Assembly: GCF_014648655.1 (NCBI RefSeq)
Contig: NZ_BMRN01000017.1
Location: 1-64,000, forward strand
Reading direction: 5' to 3'
From: Streptomyces atratus
Lineage (GTDB): Bacteria > Actinomycetota > Actinomycetes > Streptomycetales > Streptomycetaceae
Length of the DNA stretch: 64,000 bases
Of this stretch, positions 1 to 8,922 are shown piece by piece. A model generated the notes under the pieces. It was not told the DNA's origin and did not search any database. It saw only the letters and a list, made by a program, of their open reading frames with translations. Position 1 is the first letter of the stretch. Each line of letters opens with the position of its first letter. The translations under genes and the position numbers were made by a program.

Positions 1-133
1 CAGCGAGGCCGACCACGCCGAACTGCCCCTGCCCGACGATCTGCACCCGGACCCCGCCACCCACCGGCGCATCGGCGAACGCTTCGCCCACCTCGCCTTC
101 GGCGGCGGCCCTTTCACCATGGAGAACCACTGA
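1..133 (+). CDS. SGNH/GDSL-type hydrolase, C-terminal end (partial)
   Basis: An open frame enters from the left edge in frame with position 2 and stops at TGA 131-133, giving about 43 residues. It contains a DDLHPD block followed by THRRIGERFA, which resembles the Asp-x-x-His end of the SGNH/GDSL esterase fold, where the catalytic Asp and His lie close to the C-terminus. This would make it the last part of a lipase/esterase-like protein. The rest of the gene is outside the window, so substrate and localisation cannot be judged. Confidence 0.55.
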   Translation, partial: SEADHAELPLPDDLHPDPATHRRIGERFAHLAFGGGPFTMENH

Positions 134-564
134 CCGGCTGTCGGACAGGAAGGCCGAGCCAGTGCGCCCCGCAGGCATTCAGAGTGCCGTGTGGATGCCG
201 CAAGCCCCTGGTCCAGTCTGCGATCGGGTGTGGTTGTACAAGCGGGCGACGGCCAGGATGGGGTCAAGGAGGCCGTCGCCGCACTGTGGGCGGTGTCTGA
301 GAGGCGTGCAGCTGGAGTACTGCGCCGCTGCAGGGAGGCCGAGCCGATCCCGAGCGGAAACCCCAACGTGCACCACGCCATGAAAGAACACGGTCTGTCA
401 ATCCCCTCGAACTGTGGAGATCTTCTAAGCGGCCGGCCCCAGAGCGGAGTTGGCGCGGTGGTCGTGTTCGCAGGGGAACAGCCTCCACAGGTCCGGCCTG
501 GCACTGATCCGCACGTCGGCGGTGCGCACGTACCTGATCTTGATCCACGCACGGGAGCGGACGC
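134..564. other. No intact gene seen
   Basis: This stretch follows the hydrolase stop. On the minus strand it has a possible continuation of the transposase remnant at 565-848, but the frame is lost and I recognise no protein. No promoter or hairpin stood out. Confidence 0.4.
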
Positions 565-848
565 CGCGTGAAGCTCGGCGAGCAGGAGGCGGTGCGGCTG
601 GGCGATGACGTCGCCCTCATACCACCGGCCCAGTCCGCGCCAGCAGGTCCGTCCGGATCGGAACCTCTGCTCCAGCGGCAGCAGTTGCCCGCTGATGTCG
701 TTGGAGAGCACGCACAGGATGCCCTGCGGACGCAGCCGATCGAGCACCGGCTTCGGGCCAGACGCCCTCTCAGGCCAGGCCTGCAGCCGAGGCTCGATCA
801 GCTCCCACAACTCGTCGTCCACGATCCGCGGCCGGTTCCCGACACCCC
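565..848 (-). pseudogene. IS5-family transposase remnant, N-terminal part
   Basis: Read on the minus strand from 848, the frame gives a peptide with the order IVDDELWELIEP, then WPERASGPKPV, LRPQGILCVL, and ending LLLAELHAA. This is the N-terminal helical region of Streptomyces IS5-family transposases (usual form: DxLWALIEPLLP...QGILYVL...WQLLP). There is no convincing start codon and the frame degenerates after LAELHAA, before any DDE catalytic motif. It is therefore a decayed fragment. It fits with several other IS fragments in the first 14 kb and marks this flank as prone to insertion. Confidence 0.55.
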
Positions 849-1117
849 ATGAACGGCGGAATCGTCACACCGGTCACACCTCACCAGCGCACCTCGACAT
901 GACCGTGTGACGAGGTCAAGGCGGCGGGACGATCGGCCTTTGCGTGCCCATGGCCAAGGAAGACAGTCCTGGTGCGGTGGCCGTCAAGGGAGCGGAAAGA
1001 GCCAGAACGAAGTGGTGGGGTAGCGGGGAACTTGGCTGTACGCCGACAATGCGGTCACCCTTCACCGTCCGGGGGCCACCGGGCTCCCGGGCCGAACCGA
1101 GAGGACCGACCATCACC

Positions 1118-2032
1118 ATGCGCAAGCCTCTCCTCGCCACCCTCACCGCCGTGGTGCTCGGCGCCGCCGCCTTGGTAGGCACCACGGGCACGGCAGCCGC
1201 AGCACCCGACCGCGCGAACGGGGCGACTCCCACTGCCGCGACGGCCGCCGTGCACCCCGACCGTACGCCCGCCTCGGTGACAGCCACCTCCTTCGCCGGC
1301 ACCGTGGCGCTCAGCAACTGCTCAGGCTCCCTGGTCCGCATGCCGAACTCGCAGGCGACGGACCCGGGGCTGGTCATGACGAACGGCCACTGCCTCGAAA
1401 CTGGCTTCCCGAGCGCGGGTCAGGTCATCACCAACCAATCCTCCACCCGCAGCTTCACGCTGCTCAACGCCTCGGCCGGCACCGCCGGAACACTCAGGGC
1501 GAACAAAGTCGTCTACGCGACGATGACCGACACGGACGTCACGCTCTACCAACTGACCAAGACCTACGCCCAGATACAGCAGTCCACGGGAATCGCACCG
1601 CTGACGCTGTCCGCGGCCCACCCGGTGCAGGGGCACGCGATCGACGTGGTCTCCGGCTACTGGAAGCGGGTCTACTCCTGCTTCGTCGACGGATTCGCGT
1701 ACCGCCTCAAGGAGGGCCAGTGGACATGGAAGGACGCCGTCCGCTACACCCCGGAGTGCCAGGTCATCGGGGGCACCTCGGGCTCCCCGGTCATCGACAC
1801 GACGACCGGGCAGGTCACGGCGATCAACAACACCATCAACGAGAGCGGTGAAAGCTGCACCCTCGACAACCCCTGCGAGGTGAGCGAGCAGGGGGCCGTC
1901 ACCATTCGCAAGGGGATCGGGTACGCCCAGGAGACCTACGGCATTCCCGCCTGCTTCACGACCGGCAACAAGCTCAACCTGTCGGCCACGGGCTGCACGC
2001 TTCCGAAGCCGACAGCGGTATCGGCACGCTGA
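1118..2032 (+). CDS. Secreted trypsin-like serine protease
   Basis: A 304-residue protein. The frame opens earlier (from 944), but ATG 1118 is chosen because it follows a GAGAGGA-like ribosome binding site and begins a clear Sec signal peptide: MRKP, a hydrophobic stretch, then an Ala-rich cleavage region near residue 30. The S1 (chymotrypsin) triad can be read: His in TNGHC, Asp in TDTDVTLY, and Ser in GGTSGSPV. Several cysteines suggest disulfides. It is probably an exported endopeptidase. It stands alone: the hydrolase end lies upstream and a non-coding stretch with a repeated element lies downstream. The natural substrate is unknown. Confidence 0.85.
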   Translation: MRKPLLATLTAVVLGAAALVGTTGTAAAAPDRANGATPTAATAAVHPDRTPASVTATSFAGTVALSNCSGSLVRMPNSQATDPGLVMTNGHCLETGFPSAGQVITNQSSTRSFTLLNASAGTAGTLRANKVVYATMTDTDVTLYQLTKTYAQIQQSTGIAPLTLSAAHPVQGHAIDVVSGYWKRVYSCFVDGFAYRLKEGQWTWKDAVRYTPECQVIGGTSGSPVIDTTTGQVTAINNTINESGESCTLDNPCEVSEQGAVTIRKGIGYAQETYGIPACFTTGNKLNLSATGCTLPKPTAVSAR

Positions 2033-2444
2033 GTTGACGCCTGAGGGGCAAGGGAAGCTCGTCCACACCCCCGCACTCCGGGGCCCCTCGCCTCGAACGG
2101 CCCCCACAACTCATCTGGCACCAAACGCTCAACGATCCCCACGACCGACTACCGAACGCCCCAAATGAGATGACGTCTTAATGGCCCTGCGGGTGTTCTC
2201 CTCAGAACCATGGCCAACACGATTCCTGCCCCTCAACCCGTGCGGGGAATGTCTCAGGATCGACACGGGCGGCCAAGTGTGTGCAACCCATGCGTACCGC
2301 TGAAGTTCGACCACACGCCTGAAGGGCCAGGCCGAAGGGCGCTCCGGTCGCTCATTGAGGTTTTCGGGGTGGGGTCGGTGTTGTGAGCGTCAGTCCGGTC
2401 CCAGCCAGGCATCCGTCGACCCGTTTTGCGCTGCCGGGCTCGCG
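2033..2444. other. Intergenic stretch holding a dispersed repeat
   Basis: This lies between the protease stop and the convergent stop of the LuxR gene. Its main content is the ~130-bp element at 2180-2311 that recurs at 13804-13940. A weak GAGGGGC/GCCCCTC pair (2043-2049 and 2083-2089) just after the protease could form a hairpin but has a 33-base loop. No gene is supported here. Confidence 0.4.
2180..2311. repeat. Dispersed ~130-bp repeat, copy 1
   Basis: This segment matches 13804-13940 over its whole length with scattered substitutions and two small indels. Shared blocks include CAGAACCATGG, ATTCCTGCCCCTCAACCC, GAATGTCTCAGGAT and GTGCAACCCAT. Both copies are in the same orientation. Copy 2 lies just upstream of a secreted-protein gene and runs into a LacI-like remnant; copy 1 has no such neighbour. 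It could be a duplicated promoter/leader region or a piece of mobile DNA. Confidence 0.75.
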
Positions 2445-3233
2445 TCAGCGGGAGGGTTCGATTCCCCAGGCGGCGGCTCGGGCGGCGGCGGCCGCGCGGT
2501 TGGGGAGGTCGAGCTTGGCGAGGATGTGCTCGACGTGGGTCCCTACGGTGCGCGGCGTGATGTACAGCCGCTCCGCGATCTCCCGGTTGGTGCGGCCGGC
2601 GGTCAGTTCGGCCAGCACCTGGAGCTCCCGTGGCGAGAGTCCGCCAGGCCGCCGCGCGTCCGAGTGCCGCGCGTCCGCGGCGGGGTCGGCCGCGGCAATC
2701 TCCTCGGGCGGCAGGCCTGCGCGGGGGTCGACGGCCGCGGCGAGGGCCTCGGTGAGCAGGGTGACCGCGGCGCGCGCCGGATCGGGCGTGCGCCGCGGCC
2801 GGCGGGTGCTGACGTTCAGCATGCCGACGTACCGGCCGTCGGCGGCGAAAAGGCACTGGGCCACGCCGTCCTCGATGCCGAGGGGACACAGCACCTCCTG
2901 GAAGCCCGGGGATGCCGCCAGGAGCTGCCAGGGGACGTCCCTGAGCCAGAGACCGCCTCGGGCCGGGCTGCGGAGCACGGCGAACACCGGGTCGTGGTGG
3001 AGGCGGGTCTCGATGTAGGCCGTGGCGTCGTCCGGGTAGCTCCCGGCCAGGGTGGTGTGGCGCCGGCGCAGCGGATCCCACCGGGCCAAGGAGGCGTGGT
3101 CGTACTCCAACACCTCCGCCAGCGCCGCCAGGACCGTGTCGACGCCGGTCGCGCCGCTCGTGGCGCTCCTGGCGGCCTCACGGACGCAGACGGCCGCGTC
3201 CAGGATGTCCGCCTTGCTCCGCTCCGCTGTCAT
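2445..3233 (-). CDS. LuxR-family transcriptional regulator
   Basis: A 262-residue protein starting at ATG 3233. The C-terminal ~60 residues form a LuxR/GerE helix-turn-helix: LSPRELQVL, then TNREIAERL, then TVGTHVEHILAKL. The N-terminal ~180 residues look like a GAF-type sensory region and have no receiver Asp pattern, so it is probably not a classical response regulator. The amidohydrolase gene ends 31 bp upstream on the same strand, so the two may form an operon. A 7-bp inverted repeat (3230-3246) overlaps the start codon and could serve autoregulation. The ligand and target genes are unknown. Confidence 0.85.
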   Translation of the reverse strand: MTAERSKADILDAAVCVREAARSATSGATGVDTVLAALAEVLEYDHASLARWDPLRRRHTTLAGSYPDDATAYIETRLHHDPVFAVLRSPARGGLWLRDVPWQLLAASPGFQEVLCPLGIEDGVAQCLFAADGRYVGMLNVSTRRPRRTPDPARAAVTLLTEALAAAVDPRAGLPPEEIAAADPAADARHSDARRPGGLSPRELQVLAELTAGRTNREIAERLYITPRTVGTHVEHILAKLDLPNRAAAAARAAAWGIEPSR

Positions 3234-3246
3234 CCTACAAGGATGA
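3230..3246. promoter_or_regulatory. Inverted repeat over the LuxR-gene start codon
   Basis: The plus-strand sequence TCATCCT-ACA-AGGATGA is a perfect 7-bp inverted repeat with a 3-base spacer. It covers the ATG of the LuxR-type gene and the short gap to the amidohydrolase gene. It could be an operator or an RNA structure controlling translation; I cannot tell which. Confidence 0.35.
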
Positions 3247-3264
3247 TCATGTGCCCGGAATACG

Positions 3265-4968
3265 TCAATCGCGAAGGGTGTCGTGCACGACCTGCCCGTC
3301 CACGACGGTGAGGACGACGGGCATCTCCGGGATGTCGTGGGGGTCGGCGGTGAGCAGGTCCCCGTCGAGCACGCAGAGGTCGGCGACCTTGCCCGGCTCC
3401 AGGGAGCCCTTCCAGTCGTCGGCGAAGTCCTGCCAGGCCGCATCGATCGTGTACGTACGGATCGCCTCGGCCAGGCCGATGCACTGCTCGGGGCCACTGA
3501 CCCGGCCGGCGGCCTTCGACTCGCGCAGCATCATGGTGGCGACGCCCTGGCGCCAGTCCGGGGACGTGACGGGGGCGTCGGACCCGCTCGCGACCCGCAC
3601 GCCGGCGTCGATGGCATCGCGGTAGGGCCATGCGTACGCGGCCCGCTCGGCGCCGACGAACTCCTCCTCCATGTCGGCGACGGTCCACTTGATGGTGGGG
3701 TTCATGTTGACGCCGAAGCCGTGCGCGGCCAGCACCTTCATGCTGTGCGCGGTGAGGAAGTCGCCGTGGATGACGTAGTGGCGGGCGTCGGGCCGCGGAT
3801 GCTCGGCCATGGCTGCGGCGAAGGCGTCCGCGACGGTGTCGCAGGCCCGGTCGCCGGTGACGTGGACGCCCAACTGGTGCCCGGCGGCGTGGGCGTGCCG
3901 GATCATGGCGTCGATCTCGGCGGTCCGCTCGGTGTCGGTCTCGCCGCCGACGCAGAGGGAGCCGCAGCCGCCGCCTATGTACGGCTCGTGCATCCAGGAC
4001 GTCTTGTTGGGGACGATGCCGTCGGCGAAGATCTTGACCCCGAGGATCGCGAGGCGGCGCGGATCGGCGTCGCCGGGCTTGCCGAGTGCGGTGAGGGTGC
4101 GGGCGAACTCCTCGGCGGTGCTGGCCATACCGGTGGGCAGGAGCAGGACGCCGAGGCGGGCGGTCAGTTCGCCGTCGGCCAGCAGCCGGCGGTAGACGTC
4201 GAGGGTTTCCGCACCCAGCGCGCCCCGCATGATGCCGTCGCCGCCGGGGCCGAGTCCGGGCTCCGTGTAGCTGGTCACGCCGAGCCGGGCGAGCGTGGCG
4301 AGGTTCGACCTGATCGCGTCGGTCCGCTCCTGCCTGCTGAGCGGCGGCAGCGCGTTCTGGACGAGGGCCTGGGCCCCCTCGTGGAGCAGCCCGGTCGGCT
4401 CCCCGGCTTCGTCCACGACGATGGCCCCGCCGGGCGGCGCGACGGTGTCCCGGTCTACCCCGATGAGCTCCAGTGCCTTGGAGTTGACCCAGGTGGCGTG
4501 CCCGGAGAAGGAGTAAAGGACGACGGGGTGGTCCGGGCTCACGGCGTCGAGGTCACGCCGCGAGGGCAGCCGCGACGGATCGGAGACGCACTCGTCGAGG
4601 TAACCGGTGTCCCAGCCGTGCCCCGTGATCCACTGCCCGCCCGGAACCCGCCCGACCGCCTCCCGTACCGCCTCGGCCACATCCGTGAGGGAGGCCACGG
4701 CGGGATGGCCGAGGTCGAGGGAGAGCGGCGGCGTCGCCATGCCGAAGGCGCATCCGTGCAGATGGGAATCGTTGATACCGGGAAGCAGCGTCGCCCCCCG
4801 CAGGTCGACGACGCGGGTGCCGGGTCCGACGAGCGGCGCGACGTCGTCCCGCCCGCCGACGGCGCTGATGACCCCGCCGGTCACCGCCAGCGCCGAGGCG
4901 ACGGAGAACTCCGCATCGACCGTGACCACCCGCCCGCCGAGAAACACCAGATCCGCATACGTGTCCAC
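3265..4968 (-). CDS. YtcJ-like amidohydrolase
   Basis: A 567-residue protein. GTG 4968 is supported by an AGAGGAACTT ribosome binding site. It has the layout of the amidohydrolase 3 (YtcJ-type) family: an N-terminal beta-sandwich strand (LVFLGGRVVTVD), the metal-binding HxH in INDSHLHG near residue 70, later metal/substrate positions (GVHVTGDRA, HYVIHGDF), and the C-terminal catalytic Asp in ASGSDAPVTSPDW. These are cytoplasmic metal-dependent hydrolases of amide or imide bonds; the substrate cannot be read from sequence. It is followed at 31 bp by the LuxR-type regulator and is probably co-transcribed with it. Confidence 0.85.
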   Translation of the reverse strand: MDTYADLVFLGGRVVTVDAEFSVASALAVTGGVISAVGGRDDVAPLVGPGTRVVDLRGATLLPGINDSHLHGCAFGMATPPLSLDLGHPAVASLTDVAEAVREAVGRVPGGQWITGHGWDTGYLDECVSDPSRLPSRRDLDAVSPDHPVVLYSFSGHATWVNSKALELIGVDRDTVAPPGGAIVVDEAGEPTGLLHEGAQALVQNALPPLSRQERTDAIRSNLATLARLGVTSYTEPGLGPGGDGIMRGALGAETLDVYRRLLADGELTARLGVLLLPTGMASTAEEFARTLTALGKPGDADPRRLAILGVKIFADGIVPNKTSWMHEPYIGGGCGSLCVGGETDTERTAEIDAMIRHAHAAGHQLGVHVTGDRACDTVADAFAAAMAEHPRPDARHYVIHGDFLTAHSMKVLAAHGFGVNMNPTIKWTVADMEEEFVGAERAAYAWPYRDAIDAGVRVASGSDAPVTSPDWRQGVATMMLRESKAAGRVSGPEQCIGLAEAIRTYTIDAAWQDFADDWKGSLEPGKVADLCVLDGDLLTADPHDIPEMPVVLTVVDGQVVHDTLRD

Positions 4969-5613
4969 AGAAGTTCCTCTCGAAAACCGGGCGCACCACT
5001 GCTACCCGCGAACGATCTCCTGAGGACTATGGCCACGCCCCCACCCCCCGCACATCGGTCATCCCACCGATACACGCTCTCGCGGTGGCAGGCTGACGCC
5101 TCGTGCACCGCCTGGCGCCACCCGTGCGCCGACCGTGGGGCACGGGGCCACCGCCCGGCTAGCCCACCCGCCCTTCCGGGGGCATCGGCGCCACCGTCAG
5201 CCCCGAAACCCCCGTGGCGCCGCATTGACCCAGGTCGACAACAGCATATTTCCGCAGGTCAGGGCGGTCACCCTAGATCCCGGCACAGAGAAGCCACCTC
5301 ACAGGGTTGCACGAGGCGCCATTATGGTTCCACAACTCCCGCACTCCCCCTGCCACTTCATCCTTCGAACGGGAGGACTCCATGCCTTCTTCTGTCATGC
5401 CCAAGTCCAGGTGAGGTGACGGTCACCCGTCGTCGGCCGCCGTCTCCACCGCCGTTCTGCGCAAGTCCTACGGCCGACCACTAGAACTCAAGCCTCGCCC
5501 GGGGTTTCGTGCCGGCGGCTGCAGGTGGCTACCGCTCCCGGCGGACTATGGCGGGGGCGTGTGCGGCGGTCCCGGTGGGGCTGCCACTGTCATGCGGGGT
5601 GCCCAGTCCTGCG
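4969..5613. other. 645-bp stretch without an intact gene
   Basis: The left end carries the ribosome binding site and presumably the promoter of the amidohydrolase gene. The right part holds the short ABC-ATPase remnant at 5382-5500. I see nothing else. Confidence 0.4.
5382..5500 (+). pseudogene. ABC-transporter ATPase remnant (start region only)
   Basis: A strong GGGAGGACTCC ribosome binding site precedes ATG 5382, but that frame stops after ten codons. In a neighbouring frame the DNA then reads AAVSTAVLRKSYGR, which is the usual opening of DrrA-type ABC ATPases (LRKSYG...). No Walker A motif follows. The best explanation is the 5' end of an ABC-transporter gene left after a frameshift and deletion. 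A leader peptide is an alternative but less likely. Confidence 0.35.
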
Positions 5614-6231
5614 TTACTCGCTCAGCCCCACGACGCCCCAGCCCCGCCGGGTGGCCTCGGTCAAGACGCACCCCCAGTCCTCCATCAGGTCGGTGAACTC
5701 GTCGAAGTGCCCGACCCGTGCACCGGGTACGGCTGCGTGCTCGGTGAAGGCCCCGCGCAGACCGCCGAGCCGGGGCCGTACCTGTTCCCAGGTCGCGGCC
5801 AGCTCCCGCACGCTGTCAGGCGACCGCGCGAGCAGCACGCCGTAGAAGAGGGTGGGGTCGTCGGTGAAGAAGCCCGGGTCCGTGTGCGGTGCCTCACCGT
5901 CCGGCCCATCCCAGATCAGCCCGCACAGCAAGGTGTCCAGCCCGGTCCGGACCTCCGGGTCGGCATGTTCGCGGACTCGTTCCCAGCGGTGCCCCGCCCA
6001 GAAGTGCGCCTTGAACGAGCCGCAGGTGCCACGGAATTCGTAGATGTCGAAGAACGCGCCGTCGGGTCCGCCGGGCTGCTCCCATTCGCCCTCTACGGCG
6101 GACTCTTCGCGGCGCCACAGCCCTGTCTCATCGGCGTACCAGGCGTCCCTCAGCCGTTCCAGCCGCTCCCGGGGGTGAACCTCGCCCAGCCATGACCAGT
6201 CGGCGATCATCACACTTATGTCCAGTCCCAT
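5614..6231 (-). CDS. Conserved hypothetical protein
   Basis: A 205-residue protein. The open frame extends further upstream, but ATG 6231 (MGLDISVMIADW) is chosen because the upstream codons give low-complexity sequence. The protein is rich in Trp, Phe and acidic residues (WSWLGEV, WYADET, FFDIYEF, WAGHRW, DLMEDWG), with no signal peptide or membrane segment, so it is probably a soluble cytoplasmic protein. I do not recognise a catalytic motif and assign no function. It stands alone between remnants. Confidence 0.65.
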   Translation of the reverse strand: MGLDISVMIADWSWLGEVHPRERLERLRDAWYADETGLWRREESAVEGEWEQPGGPDGAFFDIYEFRGTCGSFKAHFWAGHRWERVREHADPEVRTGLDTLLCGLIWDGPDGEAPHTDPGFFTDDPTLFYGVLLARSPDSVRELAATWEQVRPRLGGLRGAFTEHAAVPGARVGHFDEFTDLMEDWGCVLTEATRRGWGVVGLSE

Positions 6232-6350
6232 GGCAGTGAGCGTACTGACGGCCGCCTGCTTTCCACGGGGCCGGCTGTACCCAGCCGTTGCGCCGGAGTG
6301 CGGCCGCACAACGTCCCGTCACGCGAGCCGGGTCCTGTCCCGCACACTCT

Positions 6351-6623
6351 TCAGTGGAACCGGACCAGGACCGGGACACGGATCTCCTCGGCGTCCCGTA
6401 TGACCATGTACTCGATGATGACCGGCTCGCCCGGGACTTCGAGGGAGTGCCGAACCTCGAAGTCGTCCATCGCATCGCCGGGCGGCTGCCTGCCGAGATC
6501 GATCGCGCCACCGACCTCGATGGCCAGGGCGCGCAGGAAGTTCGCGGTCTTCCCGCGGAGACCGACGGGCATGCCGAGTACGGTCCGTGCCGGGATCTCC
6601 TCGGTCCAGACGGTCCAGCTCAC
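6351..6623 (-). CDS. Small hypothetical protein, 90 aa
   Basis: It starts at GTG 6623, which overlaps the TGA of the upstream minus-strand frame (6620-6817) as GTGA; this suggests translational coupling and supports both frames. The protein has good codon bias and a soluble composition (LRALAIEVGGAIDLG, VIIEYMVI). No domain is recognised. It sits in an area of gene remnants and could be a leftover of a mobile or plasmid-type region. Confidence 0.5.
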   Translation of the reverse strand: MSWTVWTEEIPARTVLGMPVGLRGKTANFLRALAIEVGGAIDLGRQPPGDAMDDFEVRHSLEVPGEPVIIEYMVIRDAEEIRVPVLVRFH

Positions 6624-6817
6624 TGAACTCCGTCCACGAGCAGATCGTCAACGGGTACGAGAGAGCGGCCGGTTGCGGCATTGGCCCGGCTCTGGTCGGC
6701 AGCGGGGGCACGGTGGAGCATGGCTACCTTCCACCACTGGTGCATCACAGCCAGTCCCGCACTCTCCTCGGCAGCCAGGACCTCGGTGTAGAAACGGGCA
6801 CGCTCGGAACCGGTCAA
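6620..6817 (-). CDS. Small hypothetical protein, possibly 5'-truncated
   Basis: A 65-residue frame from a possible TTG start at 6817 (LTGSERARFYTEVLAAEE) to TGA 6620-6622. Its C-terminal part (HQWWKVAMLHRAP) looks like real coding sequence. The frame continues upstream without a good start, and an ABC-transporter remnant on the other strand begins there, so the 5' end may be lost. The GTGA overlap with the next gene argues that both were once expressed together. Function unknown. Confidence 0.4.
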   Translation of the reverse strand: MTGSERARFYTEVLAAEESAGLAVMHQWWKVAMLHRAPAADQSRANAATGRSLVPVDDLLVDGVQ

Positions 6818-7002
6818 CGCGTCACCTGGGCGTTCCACGGCGCGGTGCGCCGCATGTTCCCGGAGTCGGCTCCGTCGGCCTTCCCGTCGGTGCTCGCATC
6901 GGCGCTCGGGCAGGGCGCGACAGCCGCGGCGGCCGGCGTGCCGGCCGTCCCGGCGTCGTCGGTCGGCTGCGGGAGCGGCCGGCGGACGCAACGGGCGGTG
7001 GT

Positions 7003-7386
7003 ATGAGCGTCTGGGCGGCGCTCGCGGCCCGGCGCGGGGAGCTGACCGTCGGGGACGTTTCGGTGTTCGTCGCTGCCGTAGCAGGGGTGCAGACCGCGCT
7101 GTCCGGCCTGGTGAAGTCCCTGACCGACATGCACCACCTGCTCCTGATGATGCGCCAACTTCTCGCGATCGTCGGGGCCGGCGAGGACTCGGACGACTCC
7201 CCGGCAGACGCGCTTCCGCTCCCGTCACTGAGCTGCGGCATCGAGTTCCGGCACCTATGGTTCCGCTACGACGAGGAGCACCCCTGGGTGCTGCGCGGTG
7301 TGAACCTGTTCCTGCCGCACAGCCAGGCCGTGGCTCTGGTGGGGGCCAACGGGGCGGGCAAGAGCACTCTGGTGAAACTTCTGTTG
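7003..7386 (+). pseudogene. ABC exporter fragment (end of TMD plus start of NBD)
   Basis: The frame shows the last helix of a transmembrane domain followed by the N-terminal part of an ATP-binding domain: IEFRHLWFRYDEEHPWVLRGVNL and then Walker A, GANGAGKST, near 7350. The reading stops being ABC-like at about 7386, where an antisense transposase end begins. The signature motif, Walker B and the rest are missing, so the gene was probably cut by an insertion. The order of domains is that of a fused TMD-NBD exporter half-transporter. Confidence 0.6.
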
Positions 7387-7429
7387 ACTGAGTGTTTGGT
7401 TCGCTGGTTCCTGTCTGGTTCCGGTTGGT

Positions 7430-7545
7430 CAGGTGCCGCGCCAGTTGGGGTGACGTCGCCGGTGAGGCGGCGGGCCATGAGGTCGATCACCGCGAGGTGG
7501 ATCACGGCCTCGGAGCGGTGCGGGTGTCGTTCGTAGTCAGGTGTC
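7430..7545 (-). pseudogene. IS5-family transposase remnant, C-terminal end
   Basis: On the minus strand the DNA encodes a DYERHPH block followed by SEAVIHLAVIDLMARRL, the usual C-terminal end of an IS5-type transposase. Only this tail remains. It abuts the point at which the ABC exporter fragment is broken, so it probably marks the insertion that destroyed that gene. Confidence 0.5.
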
Positions 7546-7884
7546 GTGCCAGGTACCCAGGACGTGCTTACCGCGCGTGCCCTACGAGCTGTCACCTGAG
7601 ACAGCCGAAAGGTCCGCAAGCGCCTACCGCTGGACGACGCCCCCTTCTTGCTGTTTGCGATATCGGAGCGCTCAGGTCAGCGGGCTACCGTTCCCAAGAA
7701 GTGATTTGACGGCTGTTGGTGGGACCTTGCACTGGTTAGCGGGTTATGTCGTGAATTTGTAACGGCGTCGGGTGGGGAGCAACGCGCGGGGCAGCCGGCT
7801 CATCTGGATGGTCAGCGAGGCGCACCGGGCGCCTTCGCGAAGGGGTGGGTCTCACCAAGTGGGGGATCCGCGGGAGGGAAGTCC
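7546..7884. other. Intergenic, upstream of a small secreted protein gene
   Basis: There is no gene-like frame. The right end carries a GGGAGGGA ribosome binding site for the gene at 7885. The region around 7700-7760 is comparatively AT-rich and probably contains the promoter, but I cannot name -35 and -10 boxes with confidence. Confidence 0.35.
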
Positions 7885-8307
7885 ATGACCAGGACGAAGA
7901 AGACCGGGGTAAAGACGCGGGGCGGCCGCATGGCTGTGATCGGTGCGCTGGGTCTGGCCTCAGTCACCCTGGCCGCCGCGCCGGCGTTCGCCAAAGGTGC
8001 TGTGGACATCACGGCGCCGCACACGGCGCATGTCGGCAAGACCATCACGGTCAAGGCGCACGGCGGCGATGACAGCGCCGGCTACCTGCATCAGCTGTGC
8101 CTGGAGGTGAACGGCTTCGGCGAAGGGTGGCACCAGGAGAATTGCAGCGCCGCGGTCAAGGGCGACGCGCGGGTCACTGCACACGGCACGTCCGCGCGCC
8201 GCGGCAACCTGGAATTCCGTGCGGTGCTGTACGGCCTGACCAGCCCGCACGACCAGAATCCCGTGCGCTTGCACGCCTCTGACGTGGTGACGGTGCACGT
8301 CCGCTGA
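7885..8307 (+). CDS. Small secreted protein, unknown function
   Basis: A 140-residue protein with a GGGAGGGA ribosome binding site 5-6 bases before ATG 7885. It has a Lys/Arg-rich start, a hydrophobic core (VIGALGLASVTLAA) and a likely cleavage after AFA near residue 36, so it is exported. The mature ~104 residues look like a beta-rich Ig-like fold (DITAPHTAHVGKTITVKAHG) with two cysteines (LCLEVN, ENCSA) that may pair. No enzyme motif is present. It is a single-gene unit. Confidence 0.75.
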   Translation: MTRTKKTGVKTRGGRMAVIGALGLASVTLAAAPAFAKGAVDITAPHTAHVGKTITVKAHGGDDSAGYLHQLCLEVNGFGEGWHQENCSAAVKGDARVTAHGTSARRGNLEFRAVLYGLTSPHDQNPVRLHASDVVTVHVR

Positions 8308-8922
8308 ACCAGCAGCGCGGCCGTCAAGGACGCTCCTGCCTCCGCCTGCGCCGGCAGGGGGCAGGTTGTCCCGCGGTTCCTCACACCGGCTGCCGGTCTC
8401 GCTGTGTTCGCCACCGCCGGCTTCGTTCATTCGTTGCGTCAGCAGTTGTCGATGAGTTTGGACAGCGCTTGCCGATCTGCGGCGCGTCCGTTGTTCAGCA
8501 GTTTTGACGGCAGCCGAGACTGAGTGGGTCGGCCCGCCCTGTAGCCCGGCTCCGGTAGTCACCAGTAGTACTTCGTTACCTCTACCGATCTTGCCCGGTA
8601 GGGGCCCCTCCTCGACGATCTGCGACTCGACGTCGTGCTGTACTTCGCCGTGGCGAAGGGGGCGACGACCGAGGTTACGGTGGCACAGGCGGCCGGAAGG
8701 CGACGGACGCGGAGGCGACCACTCTCGACGGGGTGATGAGCACCCGGCGCGGAACGTGGCCGGCCTTCCGCTCTCTGCTGCCGACCGGACGTGGGACCTC
8801 GCGCTGCCGGACACCGAGACGACCCGGGCCCTCTTCACGGAGGGGAAGATAAAGTCCTTCTGGGCCTCACCTTCTCGGGTCGCCAGCCGGACTGGCCCGC
8901 TTCCTGAACTCCCGAGGCGCGC
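8308..8922. other. 615-bp stretch without a supported gene
   Basis: This lies between the secreted protein and the convergent stop of the SARP-type gene. A possible CCTGCC/GGCAGG hairpin (8335-8358) may end transcription from the left. Short frames further right read like eroded coding sequence, but I recognise nothing. Confidence 0.35.
8335..8358 (+). terminator. Possible hairpin terminator after the secreted protein gene
   Basis: CCTGCC at 8335-8340 pairs with GGCAGG at 8353-8358 around a 12-base loop, 27 bases after the stop codon. The stem is short and there is no T-run, so this is weak. Confidence 0.3.

Noticed and set aside
3283-5484. 733-codon plus-strand frame opposite the amidohydrolase
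   Set aside because: The minus strand carries a full amidohydrolase with metal motifs; the plus frame has none.
8600-8860. Short coding-like frames before the SARP gene
   Set aside because: Fragments look partly coding but no start, ribosome binding site or family could be identified.
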